A stretch of 64,000 bases of DNA from Edaphobacter lichenicola (GTDB lineage Bacteria; Acidobacteriota; Terriglobia; Terriglobales; Acidobacteriaceae): positions 868,001 through 932,000 of the forward strand of contig NZ_JACHDY010000001.1 of the NCBI RefSeq assembly GCF_014201315.1, written 5' to 3'. The stretch's first letter is position 1; each line of letters starts with the position of its first letter. A program made the position numbers and the translations under genes. The notes beneath the pieces are model-generated. The model did not search any database, was not told where the DNA came from, and worked only from the letters and a program-made list of their open reading frames with translations. Positions 27,810-36,336 of this stretch are shown piece by piece.

Positions 27810-28198
27810 TCTTGGCCTGTCAAGTTTGAACGTGCGCTTCGGTCGAGAACTTCCTGATTTTTGCAATGACTCAGATAATAGACGCTTCCTACTCTGGAAT
27901 ATTCAACATTCTGCTCCCGCGTGGTTTGATGCACATCTGCCTTTAAGGTTACGGCTACGCGAAATCGGTGGATTGCCCGCTCCCGCCACAGACAGCTGTC
28001 ATCCGACCGACATTGGCGCAAACAGCCAACCTCTGCAATATCGAAGATTGTTCGAAATTTTGAACTTTTGTTGATAGTACTCACGAATCCCCAGCCCAAC
28101 CGACTCAAAACGCACCACAGCCCGCTCTGCACAACAAGAACGGGCCGTAGTGGAATGTGAGATTTTATTTAACGCAGCTCAAACACTGCCGCGACAAC
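27810..28198. other. Intergenic gap between methyltransferase operon and tdh
   Basis: A stretch of 389 bases with no gene I can support. Both flanking genes are on the minus strand, so it holds the tdh 3' region and the promoter of the methyltransferase operon. Short open frames here lack RBS and family-like sequence. I see no strong hairpin with a T-run and no clear operator. Confidence 0.5.
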
Positions 28199-29233
28199 CT
28201 AAGCAACGTCGCTCCAGTCGAGAATCACCTTCCCCGAGTTCCCCGATCGCATCGCCGCAAAGCCGGCCTCATAGTCACGCCAGTTCATCCGGTGCGTAAT
28301 CACGCCCGAGATATCCAGCCCGCTCTGGAGCATCACGGTCATCTTGTACCAGGTCTCATACATCTCCCGCCCGTAGATGCCGCGAATCGTAAGCTGGTTG
28401 AACACCACCTGATTCCAGTTAATCGAGATATCCTCCGACGGAATCCCTAGCATCGCAATCTTCGCGCCGTGGCTCATATTCGCGAGCATATCCCGAAACG
28501 CATTCGGATTACCCGACATCTCAAGCCCCACATCGAATCCCTCCTGCATATGCAGCTTCTGCTGAATCTCCTTCAGCGGAGTCGCCCGGGGATCGACCGC
28601 AAGCGTCACCCCCACCTTCTCCGCCAGCGTCCTGCGATACTCGTTCGGGTCCGAGATCACAACATGACGAGCCCCGGCATGTCGAGCCACAGCCGCAGCC
28701 ATAATCCCGATAGGCCCTGCCCCAGTAACCAGCACATCCTCGCCCAGCACTGGAAACGCCAGCGCCGTATGCACCGCATTGCCCAGCGGATCGAAGATCG
28801 CCGCGATCTCATGAGGCACCCCCGCGCTGTGAATCCAGATATTCGACATCGGCAGCACAATATACTCCGCAAACGCTCCATTGCGATTCACCCCGACGCC
28901 CAGCGTGAACGCGCAAAGATGCCGACGCCCCGCAAGACAATTACGGCAGCGCCCACAAACCACATGCCCCTCACCGCTCACCAGCTGCCCAATCGGAATA
29001 TCGTTTACATTCGACCCAACCGCCACCACCTCGCCGACAAACTCATGTCCAATCGTCAGCCCCTGCTTGATCGTCGAGCGAGCCCATGCATCCCACTCGT
29101 AGATGTGGAGGTCGGTCCCGCAGATCCCGGTAGCCAGAACACGAATCTTAACGTCATTGATGCCCATCTCAGGCTCAGGAACATCTTCGAGCCACAGGCC
29201 GCGCTCTTCGCGGCTCTTCACTAATGCCTTCAC
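28199..29233 (-). CDS. tdh: L-threonine 3-dehydrogenase
   Basis: Zinc-dependent medium-chain dehydrogenase that oxidises threonine to 2-amino-3-ketobutyrate with NAD+. [15 protein letters not shown] and GHEFVGEV give the catalytic zinc ligands (Cys, His-Glu). [15 protein letters not shown] is the structural zinc loop, [15 protein letters not shown] the NAD-binding loop, and [14 protein letters not shown] is a Tdh hallmark. It is close to E. coli Tdh along its whole length. The family N-terminus (MKAL...) is matched from GTG 29233, with AGGAAAGG about 9 bases upstream. The longer frame from TTG 29290 is rejected. That gives 344 residues. The usual partner kbl is not adjacent. Confidence 0.93.
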   Translation of the reverse strand: MKALVKSREERGLWLEDVPEPEMGINDVKIRVLATGICGTDLHIYEWDAWARSTIKQGLTIGHEFVGEVVAVGSNVNDIPIGQLVSGEGHVVCGRCRNCLAGRRHLCAFTLGVGVNRNGAFAEYIVLPMSNIWIHSAGVPHEIAAIFDPLGNAVHTALAFPVLGEDVLVTGAGPIGIMAAAVARHAGARHVVISDPNEYRRTLAEKVGVTLAVDPRATPLKEIQQKLHMQEGFDVGLEMSGNPNAFRDMLANMSHGAKIAMLGIPSEDISINWNQVVFNQLTIRGIYGREMYETWYKMTVMLQSGLDISGVITHRMNWRDYEAGFAAMRSGNSGKVILDWSDVA

Positions 29234-29376
29234 TTGGGGGAACCTTTCCTGTTGCGTCTCGCAGCTTAATCGCGGCCTCGTCGAAGACAACCCGCAGTTA
29301 CCATTCTAGTCTGCATCGCAGCGTCCGCAGCCCACCGCCCTGCAATCGCCGTCATCAGGCTATAAGATGAGAGGAC

Positions 29377-30495
29377 GTGCTAGTTTCTCAAGACTCACAG
29401 CGGAACGCCGCTCCATCTGATCAAACTCAAGCGAGACCCATGCTCTTTCCCACCGATGACCTTCGCATCACCTGGACCAAAGTCGTCCTCCCGCCCGTCG
29501 CCCTCGAAGAAGAACTCCCCATCACCGAAGCCGCATCGGCGACCGTCTACAAAGCCCGCACCGAGATCATCAAAATCCTCCGCGGCGAAGACCATCGTCT
29601 CCTCGTAGTCGTCGGCCCCTGCTCCATCCACGACACCGACGCCGCCCGCGAGTACGCCGAGCTCCTCAAATCCGCCATCGCCGAGCACTCCCGCGATCTC
29701 TGCATCATCATGCGCGTCTACTTCGAGAAGCCCCGCACCACCCTCGGCTGGAAGGGCCTCATCAACGACCCCTACCTCGACGAGTCCTTCAAGATCAACG
29801 ACGGCCTCCGCAAAGCCCGCCACCTCCTTCTCGACCTCGCCGAGATGGGCGTCCCCGCCGGCACCGAGTTCCTCGACATGATCTCCCCCCAATACGTCTC
29901 CTCCCTCGTAAGCTGGGGAGCCATCGGCGCCCGCACCACCGAAAGCCAAGTCCACCGCGAGCTCGTCTCCGGCCTCTCCTGCCCCGTCGGCTTCAAAAAC
30001 GGAACCTCCGGCAACGTCCAGATCGCCATCGAAGCCATCCTCTCCTCCGGCCAGCCCCACAACTTCCTCGGCCACACCAAGCACGGCCAAACCGCCATCT
30101 TCGTCACCAAAGGCAACCACGACACCCACATCATCCTGCGCGGCGGCCGCAACACCACCAACTACGACGCCACCGCCGTCGAAGACACCTGCAAGCAGAT
30201 GGACAAAGCCGGCATCCGCCCCCAGGTCATGATCGACTGCAGCCACGCCAACAGCCACAAAGACCACACCCAGCAATCAGCCGTAGCCCGCAACGTAGCC
30301 GCCCAGATCACTTCAGCAGACAAGCGAATCATGGGCGTCATGCTCGAAAGCAACCTCGTCGCAGGCGCGCAAAAACTAGTCCCCGGCAAACCCCTCGTCT
30401 ACGGCCAATCCATCACAGACGCCTGCATCGACTGGCCCGAAACCAAAACCGCCCTCGCCGAACTAGCCGCAGCCGTCCGCTCCGCCCGCAGCTAA
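29377..30495 (+). CDS. 3-deoxy-7-phosphoheptulonate (DAHP) synthase, class I
   Basis: First step of the shikimate pathway: PEP plus erythrose-4-phosphate. VVGPCSIHDTDAAREYA, VYFEKPRTTLGWKGLINDP (both in the PEP site), GFKNGTSGNVQIA and MIDCSHANSHKDH (metal ligands) match AroF/AroG/AroH enzymes. The length of 372 is normal for this type. N-terminal residues carry the usual feedback region, but which aromatic amino acid inhibits it cannot be told. GTG 29377 has AGAGGA very close upstream; ATG 29440 is an alternative that would remove 21 poorly conserved residues. A TATAAG box sits at 29361. It stands alone, not in an aro operon. Confidence 0.92.
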   Translation: MLVSQDSQRNAAPSDQTQARPMLFPTDDLRITWTKVVLPPVALEEELPITEAASATVYKARTEIIKILRGEDHRLLVVVGPCSIHDTDAAREYAELLKSAIAEHSRDLCIIMRVYFEKPRTTLGWKGLINDPYLDESFKINDGLRKARHLLLDLAEMGVPAGTEFLDMISPQYVSSLVSWGAIGARTTESQVHRELVSGLSCPVGFKNGTSGNVQIAIEAILSSGQPHNFLGHTKHGQTAIFVTKGNHDTHIILRGGRNTTNYDATAVEDTCKQMDKAGIRPQVMIDCSHANSHKDHTQQSAVARNVAAQITSADKRIMGVMLESNLVAGAQKLVPGKPLVYGQSITDACIDWPETKTALAELAAAVRSARS

Positions 30496-30540
30496 ACACA
30501 TTTACGACCAGCATAGAAAGCGGCATAATTTTTTAGGAAG

Positions 30541-30618
30541 TCGTCATCCTGAGCGGAGCGAAGGATCCCCGTATTTGTCCTCGCGGCTCTATCCGTTCAA
30601 CCCGTCGCAAGATGACGA
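30541..30618. repeat. Intergenic repeat with terminal stem
   Basis: TCGTCATC at 30541–30548 pairs perfectly with GATGACGA at 30611–30618. Between them is GAGCGGAGCGAAGGATCCCC followed by GTATTTG. It lies between DAHP synthase and the DUF1080 gene, both on the plus strand. The GTCATC...CCCCGTATTT core links it to the repeat at 17436. Confidence 0.62.
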
Positions 30619-30662
30619 CACACCAAGCAGCGCACAATTGGGTATATCCTCTCTAGAAAATC

Positions 30663-31442
30663 ATGCGCATCCACACTTCGCTCCTCGCCATCGCAGCCCT
30701 GACCGCCACCGCCTTCGCACAGCAGCCCACCTCGCCAAAACACCAGGACACCGAAGTCTACGAGCCCGTCCCCCCAATCGTCACACCCGGCGCCACCGAC
30801 GCCGCGCCTCCCTCTGACGCGATCGTCCTCTTCGACGGAAAAAACCTCGACCAGTGGGTCTCCACCAAAGACAAGTCACCCGCCGCATGGACCGTAGCCG
30901 ACGGCATCCTCACCGTCAGCAAAGCGCCCGGCTCCGGCAACATCGAAACCAAACGCACCTTCAAGAACTACCAGCTCCACATCGAGTGGCGAATCCCCGA
31001 GAACATCACCGGCACCGACCAGGCCCGCGGCAACAGCGGCGTCTTCCTCGCCTCCACCGGCACCGGCGACGCCGGATACGAGCTCCAGGTCCTCGACTCC
31101 TACAACAACAAGACCTACGTCAACGGCCAGGCCGGCAGCATCTACAAGCAGGGCATCCCCCTCGCCAACCCCAACCGCAAACCCGGCGAGTGGCAGACCT
31201 ACAACGTCATCTGGACCGCACCCACCTTCAACGAAGACGGCACCGTCAAAACCCCCGCCTACGCCACTGTCTTCTTCAACGGCGTCCTCGTGCAGAATCA
31301 CTTCGAGCTAAAGGGCGAGACCCTCTACATCGGCCAGCCCTTCTACAAAAAATACGACACCGCCCCCATCAAACTCCAGGCCCACGGCGACAAGAGCGAA
31401 CCCATCAGCTTCCGCAACATCTGGGTCCGCGAACTCAAATAG
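30663..31442 (+). CDS. Secreted DUF1080 (3-keto-disaccharide hydrolase family) protein
   Basis: A 259-residue protein with a clear signal peptide: MRIHTSLLAIAALTATAFAQ, cleavage about residue 19. The rest is a DUF1080 domain, a concanavalin-like jelly roll now named after 3-keto-glycoside hydrolysis. Visible are IVLFDGKNLDQWVS, AWTVADGILTV, RGNSGVFLAS, YELQVLDSYNN and FRNIWVREL. It is expected in the periplasm and probably acts on 3-keto or plain disaccharides; these proteins are common in Acidobacteria and Planctomycetes. The start ATG lies just after a TATATCC/TCTAGAAA stretch and has no strong RBS. No partner oxidoreductase gene is adjacent. Confidence 0.9.
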   Translation: MRIHTSLLAIAALTATAFAQQPTSPKHQDTEVYEPVPPIVTPGATDAAPPSDAIVLFDGKNLDQWVSTKDKSPAAWTVADGILTVSKAPGSGNIETKRTFKNYQLHIEWRIPENITGTDQARGNSGVFLASTGTGDAGYELQVLDSYNNKTYVNGQAGSIYKQGIPLANPNRKPGEWQTYNVIWTAPTFNEDGTVKTPAYATVFFNGVLVQNHFELKGETLYIGQPFYKKYDTAPIKLQAHGDKSEPISFRNIWVRELK

Positions 31443-31486
31443 CAAACCTTCCCACACCGAAGAGATAGCCTCGATCTCCTGGAAAA

Positions 31487-32113
31487 TTACTGTGCCGGGA
31501 CTTCCAGCAGAGCGTCAAATATTCTGTTAGCAACCTTCTTGATGACATTCTTATTCAAAAGATGGTTGTCCAATTGAAGTTCGAGAACGAGAGCAGAGAT
31601 CACGGGTCCCAGGGTTTGAACCGCGATCACCCGACTGATCGCATCTTTTCCCTTAGCGGCTGCCCCTAGTATGTCGGCAAGCTTCTTTTCATCAGTCCGG
31701 TAGAAGATCTCTGCGTACAACGTCTGCAGCCGCTTCCTCGATTCGGGATGCCGCATGGCAAAAAGTTTGAATTCCAATAATAAAAGGGACCACGCCTGGT
31801 CCTCGGTGCGCTCCAGGAAAAAATTCCGAAGAGCATCCATATTCCCGTCAACGGTCATTGATGCGGCCAAGATCTTTTCCATTCGAGCGCGGTAGTAATT
31901 AGTACGCTCTTCAATGAGCGCGAGAAAGATGTCCTCCTTGCTCTTGAATTGCGCGTAGATCGCGCCCTTGGTGCGACCGGCAAGGGCCGCAATCTCTCCC
32001 AGTTCTGCTCCTTCGTATCCGTCCCGCACGAAGATCGTTTCAGCGGCCTGGAGTAAAAGCGACCGCGTCTCTCTTGTTCTGAGTTCGTGTTTGTTGGCTG
32101 TTTTGACTGTCAT
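31487..32113 (-). CDS. TetR-family transcriptional regulator
   Basis: A TetR N-terminal helix-turn-helix at about residues 10–57: TRSLLLQAAETIFVRDGY, then LGEIAALAGRTKGAIYAQFKSKEDIFLALIEE. A ligand-binding domain follows, with a C-terminal region like the AcrR/NalC 'TetR_C_11' type. The longest frame runs back 66 codons with no family likeness. ATG 32113 (208 residues) is chosen, with ATG 32125 also possible. It follows the secreted protein and small coiled-coil genes on the same strand. Its own operator may be the palindrome at the promoter of that group (33677–33694). Confidence 0.85.
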   Translation of the reverse strand: MTVKTANKHELRTRETRSLLLQAAETIFVRDGYEGAELGEIAALAGRTKGAIYAQFKSKEDIFLALIEERTNYYRARMEKILAASMTVDGNMDALRNFFLERTEDQAWSLLLLEFKLFAMRHPESRKRLQTLYAEIFYRTDEKKLADILGAAAKGKDAISRVIAVQTLGPVISALVLELQLDNHLLNKNVIKKVANRIFDALLEVPAQ

Positions 32114-32307
32114 CTCTGGTCTCATTTTAGTGAAGTAAAGCCGTTCCTTGGCGGTTGAAACGCGCTCTGTGCAATGGCGAAGACTGTTCCTCATCATAAT
32201 TTGGTTAGAGTACGACGCTTCGGCGCGTCCGCTCAGTCCCGGCAGACTGGAGCCTTCGTCGACCGTGCCACGTTGATGGAGGTTGTGATACATGATTCTC
32301 TGATTGA

Positions 32308-32529
32308 TCAAAGTTTGCTCTTCGCCCCCAGATCATCTGATGACTGCGAGCCTTGGTCCTTAGGTACGCCTGACCTCGCCTCCAGAAGATCCTGACGGAG
32401 CTCCTGATTGGTCTTGAGAAGATCACAAACCAGCGAGCGTAAGGAATTGAGCTTGTGGTCCATTTCGAGGTGGGAGTCGTTACTCCAACGGTTGTCAGTC
32501 GTGTGTGGAATTTCGCGGATGTTCATGTT
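32308..32529 (-). CDS. Small coiled-coil hypothetical protein
   Basis: A 73-residue ORF starting at ATG 32529, with AGAGAG 5 bases upstream. The middle is a leucine-rich heptad-like helix (KLNSLRSLVCDLLKTNQELRQDLLEA with L at a/d-type positions, residues about 25–50), then a polar tail. I know no family. It lies 119 bases after the secreted-protein gene and 194 bases before the TetR gene, all on the minus strand. A longer frame upstream is not credible because it overlaps the secreted protein gene. The call rests on RBS and composition. Confidence 0.5.
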   Translation of the reverse strand, partial: NMNIREIPHTTDNRWSNDSHLEMDHKLNSLRSLVCDLLKTNQELRQDLLEARSGVPKDQGSQSSDDLGAKSKL

Positions 32530-32648
32530 TTCTCTCTGTGGTCGCTCAAAGCTCAGAAAGTGAAGTTCTCGGTTGCTTACAGGGTAGAAAAGAGCTCTGA
32601 TAAGAGCGCCGTCACGCAGCCTCCGTAACGGACGGCGCTTCTGAGGAT

Positions 32649-33659
32649 CTACAAAGCAGGATTGACTGTGTTTTTCGCTGAGTTGCTCTTGTCGGCGCTC
32701 TTCAGCACGGTAGCGTAATGTTTGGCAATACTTTTGGCGACGTGGTCCGCGACGTTTGTGCTCTCGGACTCGCCCCGCATCGTGGCCGTGATCTGTTCGT
32801 TCCTGCTCAGCGCGCCCGAGGAATCGGTGAAAGTGACATCGAACTTCATCTGCGTGGTCCCAACGAACATTCCAGCAGGTCCTAAAGCCGCCCGCTTTAC
32901 CGAGCTTCCTTCCTTGAAAGCCGCAATCGAGAGGTGAACCTTGTACTGCGGGCACGTACCTTGGCCGTTATCTTCACCACCCCGGTAGACATGCGCCACT
33001 TCTTTCGTACTCTGAATACGATCGATCAAGTGCTCGTATACAAGTGCTCGATAGGCAGCCGGTACCTCAGCCTGATCCCAGTTGGGAGCGGACACGAGCA
33101 CGCTCTTTGGTTCAACCGGGGCGTTATGGCAGACAGTGTCCGAAACCTTCCGAGGCGGGATAGGGGTTAGGACGAAGCTCTCAAGAGCACGGTCAGCCTC
33201 TTTGGCTGGTAGTAAGAAAACAGCAGCGTGATAGCCGCCGCTGCTGTCGGTGAACTCGACCGTAAGCATGTCTACCCGGTGATGCATAACGGCAGCCGCT
33301 GCAACGCCACCTCCATCCGGGATCGTCATTCTCAAGAGCCTTCCGCCGATACCCCAGATTTCGACTCTCTGGTTGCCGGCGCTCACTGCCGTTACCGAAC
33401 TGCGCTGAATGGACGTATTGCCCGACTTTCCGGAAAACGTAAGGGCATCCGCACTGAGCGTCAATGTGCCTTTTTTATTGGGCTTCATATCAGGAAGCCC
33501 ATACACATGCTCAGCCTTGGCGGACTTCCAGGTTGCGACCGTGGCTAGAACGGCATGATCCTGGGAGACAACCTGGATGGTTGCCGCCGAGAGATGGGTT
33601 GGCACGCATAAAGACACGTGAAGGATAAGCACGAACACAGCACCGGATAGATATCTCAT
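32649..33659 (-). CDS. Secreted hypothetical protein
   Basis: A 336-residue protein with a signal peptide (MRYLSGAVFVLILHVSLCVPTHLSA, cleavage about 25; residues given in two parts: MRYLSGAVFVLI and LHVSLCVPTHLSA). The first half (about 55–165) looks like a small beta domain: GTLTLSADALTF, then VEIWGIGGRLLRM. The second half (from about 190) has a pattern like outer-membrane-associated DUF4410-type proteins, VYRGGEDNGQG and AKSIAKHYATVLKS, with a Cys in GTCPQYKV. I cannot assign a function. AGGAGAGG precedes the ATG. Promoter and operator are visible just upstream, and a TetR gene follows, so expression is probably induced by some small molecule. Confidence 0.75.
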   Translation of the reverse strand: MRYLSGAVFVLILHVSLCVPTHLSAATIQVVSQDHAVLATVATWKSAKAEHVYGLPDMKPNKKGTLTLSADALTFSGKSGNTSIQRSSVTAVSAGNQRVEIWGIGGRLLRMTIPDGGGVAAAAVMHHRVDMLTVEFTDSSGGYHAAVFLLPAKEADRALESFVLTPIPPRKVSDTVCHNAPVEPKSVLVSAPNWDQAEVPAAYRALVYEHLIDRIQSTKEVAHVYRGGEDNGQGTCPQYKVHLSIAAFKEGSSVKRAALGPAGMFVGTTQMKFDVTFTDSSGALSRNEQITATMRGESESTNVADHVAKSIAKHYATVLKSADKSNSAKNTVNPAL

Positions 33660-33676
33660 AACCTCTCCTAAATAGA

Positions 33677-33720
33677 ATACGTACTAGTAGGTATATAAAT
33701 TGAAGCCCGTCAGAAGTCAA
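33677..33720 (-). promoter_or_regulatory. Sigma70-type promoter with overlapping palindromic operator
   Basis: On the minus strand TTGACT (33720–33715) and TATATA (33697–33692) are spaced by exactly 17 bases, close to the housekeeping consensus. A near-perfect 18-bp palindrome around TACTAGTA (33677–33694; 16 of 18 positions symmetric) overlaps the -10 box and the expected transcription start. This is where a TetR repressor would bind to block the secreted-protein / coiled-coil / TetR group. Confidence 0.75.
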
Positions 33721-33863
33721 CTACACTGCCTCGAATGGACCCTCTTGAATGAGCTCAAAATAACCTGAGCGCCCGAAACCAAACGCCATCGGCCCCTGGA
33801 AACCAGCGAGGATCGACGCGCAATAAAACGTAGAGCCTCCATTCCTGGTGCTATCCTCCGGGT

Positions 33864-34640
33864 GTGCCACGTACGACCCCACTGCGCGAATCCGAAAACC
33901 CCCGCCACTCCGCACTCGTTCGCCTTACCCACTGGATAACAACCGCCGCCTTCTTCGCCCTGCTGTTGACCGGCATTGAGATCGTCATCTCTCATCCCCG
34001 TTTCTACTGGGGCGAGACCGGCAACGTGAACATGGCTCCGCTCGTCAACCTGCATATCCCTTCATCACGAGGCACCGTGCCCACTGGCTATCGTGTCCTC
34101 CCCGACCAGAACGGCTGGAGTCGTTACCTCCACTTTGAGGCCGCATGGGTCCTCGTTCTCACGGGACTGCTCTACCTCGGGGCAAGCCTGTGGAACGGGC
34201 ACCTACGCAACCACCTGCTCCCTCCCCGTGGCCATCGCACCTGGCGCGCCTACCGCGACGTGATCGCAAAGTACCTCCGCCGCCGCCCACCCTCTGAGGA
34301 ATCCGGTGCCAACGGTTACAACGTGATGCAGCGGACCGCCTACCTCATCGTGATCTTCGTCCTCTTCCCGCTCATCATCTGGACCGGCCTCGCTCAGTCC
34401 CCGGCACTCGTCTCCGCCTATCCCTTCCTCGCAAGCGCACTCGGAGGCCGGCAGTCCGCACGCACGCTGCACTTTCTTGTCTCCGGAGCGATACTGCTCT
34501 TTGTACTGACTCACATCGCCATGGTCATCCACGCAGGCTTCCGCAGCCATGTACGAGCGATGATCACCGGCCACGCCGACACTCCCGCACCCACGCAGCC
34601 AGCCCACCCATCCGTAGCGCCCCTACCGGAGCAGCCATGA
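33864..34640 (+). CDS. Membrane cytochrome b (b561-type) partner of a molybdopterin oxidoreductase
   Basis: A 258-residue membrane protein with four or five helices. HSALVRLTHWITTAAFFAL gives the first heme-type His, HFEAAWVLVLTGLLYLGA the second, and HFLVSGAILLFVLTHIAMVIH further His residues. This is the Ni/Fe-hydrogenase / b561-type cytochrome fold that passes electrons between quinone and a partner enzyme. The next gene, overlapping by four bases, encodes a YedY-like molybdenum protein, so the pair is probably a periplasmic oxidoreductase with a quinone-linked anchor. The start is GTG 33864; the RBS is weak. Confidence 0.83.
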   Translation: MPRTTPLRESENPRHSALVRLTHWITTAAFFALLLTGIEIVISHPRFYWGETGNVNMAPLVNLHIPSSRGTVPTGYRVLPDQNGWSRYLHFEAAWVLVLTGLLYLGASLWNGHLRNHLLPPRGHRTWRAYRDVIAKYLRRRPPSEESGANGYNVMQRTAYLIVIFVLFPLIIWTGLAQSPALVSAYPFLASALGGRQSARTLHFLVSGAILLFVLTHIAMVIHAGFRSHVRAMITGHADTPAPTQPAHPSVAPLPEQP

Positions 34641-35395
34641 CTCCCATCTCACGACGCAAGCTCATCACCTCTGGCCTGGCCGCGACCGCCGGAGTCTCGG
34701 GCCTCGCCGTCGCCTCCCATCTCTCGCGCCGCTTCGGACTCATCCCACCCGACTGCGCCGGCCCCTATGGCCTCGGCACCACACTCACCTACGCCGCGCA
34801 GCGCCTCATCACCACGCACTCACTGGCACGTCAGTTCCCACGCGGAATGATCTCGAAGATGCCATTCGCCAACGCAATCGCCCCGCCGAATGCGGACTTC
34901 AAGGCTCATCAGGCAAACGGATTCGCCAACTGGAAGTTGGCCGTCGATGGTATGGTCGCGCATCCCACCAGTTTCTCGCTCTCCGATCTCCGCAGCATGG
35001 CTCTTAGCAGCCAGATCACCGAGGTCGCCTGCGAAGAGGGCTGGTCCTACATCGCCGAGTGGATCGGCACCCCGCTCATCGACGTGCTGCACAGCGCCGG
35101 GATTCTGCCGCAGTCGCGTTACATTGTCTACCACTCCATCGAGGGCGACTGGTGGGACAGCATCGACATGGCCGACGCCCTCCACCCTCAGACGCTCCTC
35201 ACCTGGGGCATGAACGACGGGGACCTCCCGGTCTCCTTCGGCGGCCCTCTTCGCCTGCGCGTCCCCCGCCAGCTCGGCTACAAGAGTGTGAAGTTCATCC
35301 AACGCATCACAGCCACCGATTCGCTCAAAGGCTTCGGAAAGGGTTTGGGTTCCTCGGAACCCGAATTCGGCTATGCCTGGTATGCAGGCATCTAA
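34637..35395 (+). CDS. Tat-exported molybdopterin-dependent oxidoreductase (sulfite-oxidase/YedY-like)
   Basis: A 252-residue protein. SRRKLITSGLAATAGVSGLA is a twin-arginine signal. The oxidoreductase molybdopterin domain has EVACEEGWSYIAEWIGTPL, whose Cys is the expected Mo ligand. VYHSIEGDW and GGPLRLRVPRQLGYKSVKF are conserved towards the end. It is smaller than sulfite oxidase and lacks the C-terminal dimer domain, like MsrP (YedY). MsrP repairs methionine sulfoxide in the periplasm, but its Z partner is a different heme protein, so the substrate here is open. The start ATG overlaps the cytochrome stop (ATGA). Confidence 0.87.
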   Translation: MTPISRRKLITSGLAATAGVSGLAVASHLSRRFGLIPPDCAGPYGLGTTLTYAAQRLITTHSLARQFPRGMISKMPFANAIAPPNADFKAHQANGFANWKLAVDGMVAHPTSFSLSDLRSMALSSQITEVACEEGWSYIAEWIGTPLIDVLHSAGILPQSRYIVYHSIEGDWWDSIDMADALHPQTLLTWGMNDGDLPVSFGGPLRLRVPRQLGYKSVKFIQRITATDSLKGFGKGLGSSEPEFGYAWYAGI

Positions 35396-35504
35396 AGGCA
35401 TCGGCGCATCTCCGCACATCCGAACCCATCGACAACGAAACACAAGTTCGTGTTAATCGAGTCAAGCGCAAACCCCGTATGGTGGCTATCTGGAAGTGAA
35501 CCTG

Positions 35505-35626
35505 ACATCCTCTACTAGCATTGACCTCCGCCTACATCGGCCTCATCAACTACTTCTACGCCCGCCAGTGCGACGGCAACCTCGTCCTACGCATCGACGA
35601 CATCGGCCGCGCCCGCTTCGTCGCGG
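35505..35626 (+). pseudogene. gltX: Degenerate copy of the gltX 5' region
   Basis: The leader motif CATCCTCTACTAGCAT (compare 36860–36875) is joined to TCCGCCTACATCGGCCTCAT and on. The latter matches the start of the gltX coding region at about 36973–37073, with the bases between deleted. Translated in the gltX frame it reads SAYIGLINYFYARQ...LVLRIDDIGRARFVA, against TAYIGLINYLYARQ...FVLRIEDTDRARFVA. Similarity ends near 35626. The copy lacks the HIGH motif and cannot be functional. The antisense strand of its end encodes the tail of the DUF4386 protein. Confidence 0.85.
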
Positions 35627-36282
35627 CTCTTCGTCAACTTCACCGCCGCAAGCAACAGCCAGAGGAACCCCAGGTATCGAGTGATTGGGATCAGGAAGTT
35701 CGCCGGATATGCGACCAGGCTGAGCGACGAGAACTCTCCCGCAACTGCGACAAGCATTCCCAGTGCAATCAACCAACGTGGAAGGAGATGGTAAAAATAG
35801 CTCGTGACGCACACCCCTGCAGCCATCAAGCCGAACCCAACCGCGTAGGCGGCTCCTCCAAACAGAAAGCTGAGAAAGAAGATAGCCCGAACCATCGACA
35901 CAGACGCGGCAACATCAGGCAAAGACAACACCCAGCCGAACAGGCCGGAAAGGATCAACGCGTTGGCGGCCGTCAATCCGCCGAAGAGCGCAATGTTCGT
36001 ACCCGCAGCCCGAACCCCCAAAAACCGCAACCGGCTGACCATCGTGACGGCAAAGAGACCAAGAGGTACGGCGGAGGCAAACAAGAAGAAGTTGCTTACA
36101 CGGACAGCGGTGGGATTTTGTTCAAAAAAAACGCGGACAGTCTCAGCCGCCGCAAAAGGGTTGATATAGGGCGCCCCGTGCCGGAGCGTCGCACCTGCTA
36201 CGAGACCCGCTGCGAAGAGCAGGATATGTATCGTCCCGAGCAGAACTAATGAAGGTCCACGAAATTTAGGATACGATTTCAT
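35587..36282 (-). CDS. DUF4386-family membrane protein
   Basis: A 231-residue polytopic membrane protein with about six or seven hydrophobic helices (LVLLGTIHILLFAAGLVAGA, NFFLFASAVPLGLFAVTMV, LSFLFGGAAYAVGFGLMAAG and others). It matches the DUF4386 family, which has no known function. The last dozen or so residues (RDEAGAADVVDA) come from antisense reading of the truncated gltX copy, so the natural C-terminus appears to have been replaced. It diverges from a MarR gene across a 54-bp AT-rich gap and is probably its target. Codon use is less GC-rich than gltX. Confidence 0.82.
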   Translation of the reverse strand: MKSYPKFRGPSLVLLGTIHILLFAAGLVAGATLRHGAPYINPFAAAETVRVFFEQNPTAVRVSNFFLFASAVPLGLFAVTMVSRLRFLGVRAAGTNIALFGGLTAANALILSGLFGWVLSLPDVAASVSMVRAIFFLSFLFGGAAYAVGFGLMAAGVCVTSYFYHLLPRWLIALGMLVAVAGEFSSLSLVAYPANFLIPITRYLGFLWLLLAAVKLTKSRDEAGAADVVDA

Positions 36283-36301
36283 AATGTAATCGTTTATATA
36301 C

Positions 36302-36316
36302 TAAATTAATAATTTA
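36302..36316. promoter_or_regulatory. Candidate MarR operator
   Basis: TAAATTAATAATTTA is a perfect 7-bp inverted repeat around one base, in the AT-rich gap between the divergent DUF4386 and MarR genes. MarR dimers usually bind such palindromes in exactly this position to control both genes. Confidence 0.55.
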
Positions 36317-36336
36317 TGCAATAATAAACTCACGAC

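Noticed and set aside
27826..28074. 82-codon plus-strand frame in the methyltransferase–tdh gap
   Set aside because: No RBS, no family likeness, and it overlaps the expected promoter region of the minus-strand operon.
32308..32955. 215-codon minus-strand frame
   Set aside because: Its first two thirds overlap the secreted-protein gene out of frame; only the last 73 codons with their own ATG and RBS are kept.
35521..36249. Plus-strand frame of 242 codons starting with GltX-like residues
   Set aside because: Only the first 35 or so residues are GltX-like (from the degenerate copy); the rest is antisense to the DUF4386 gene.
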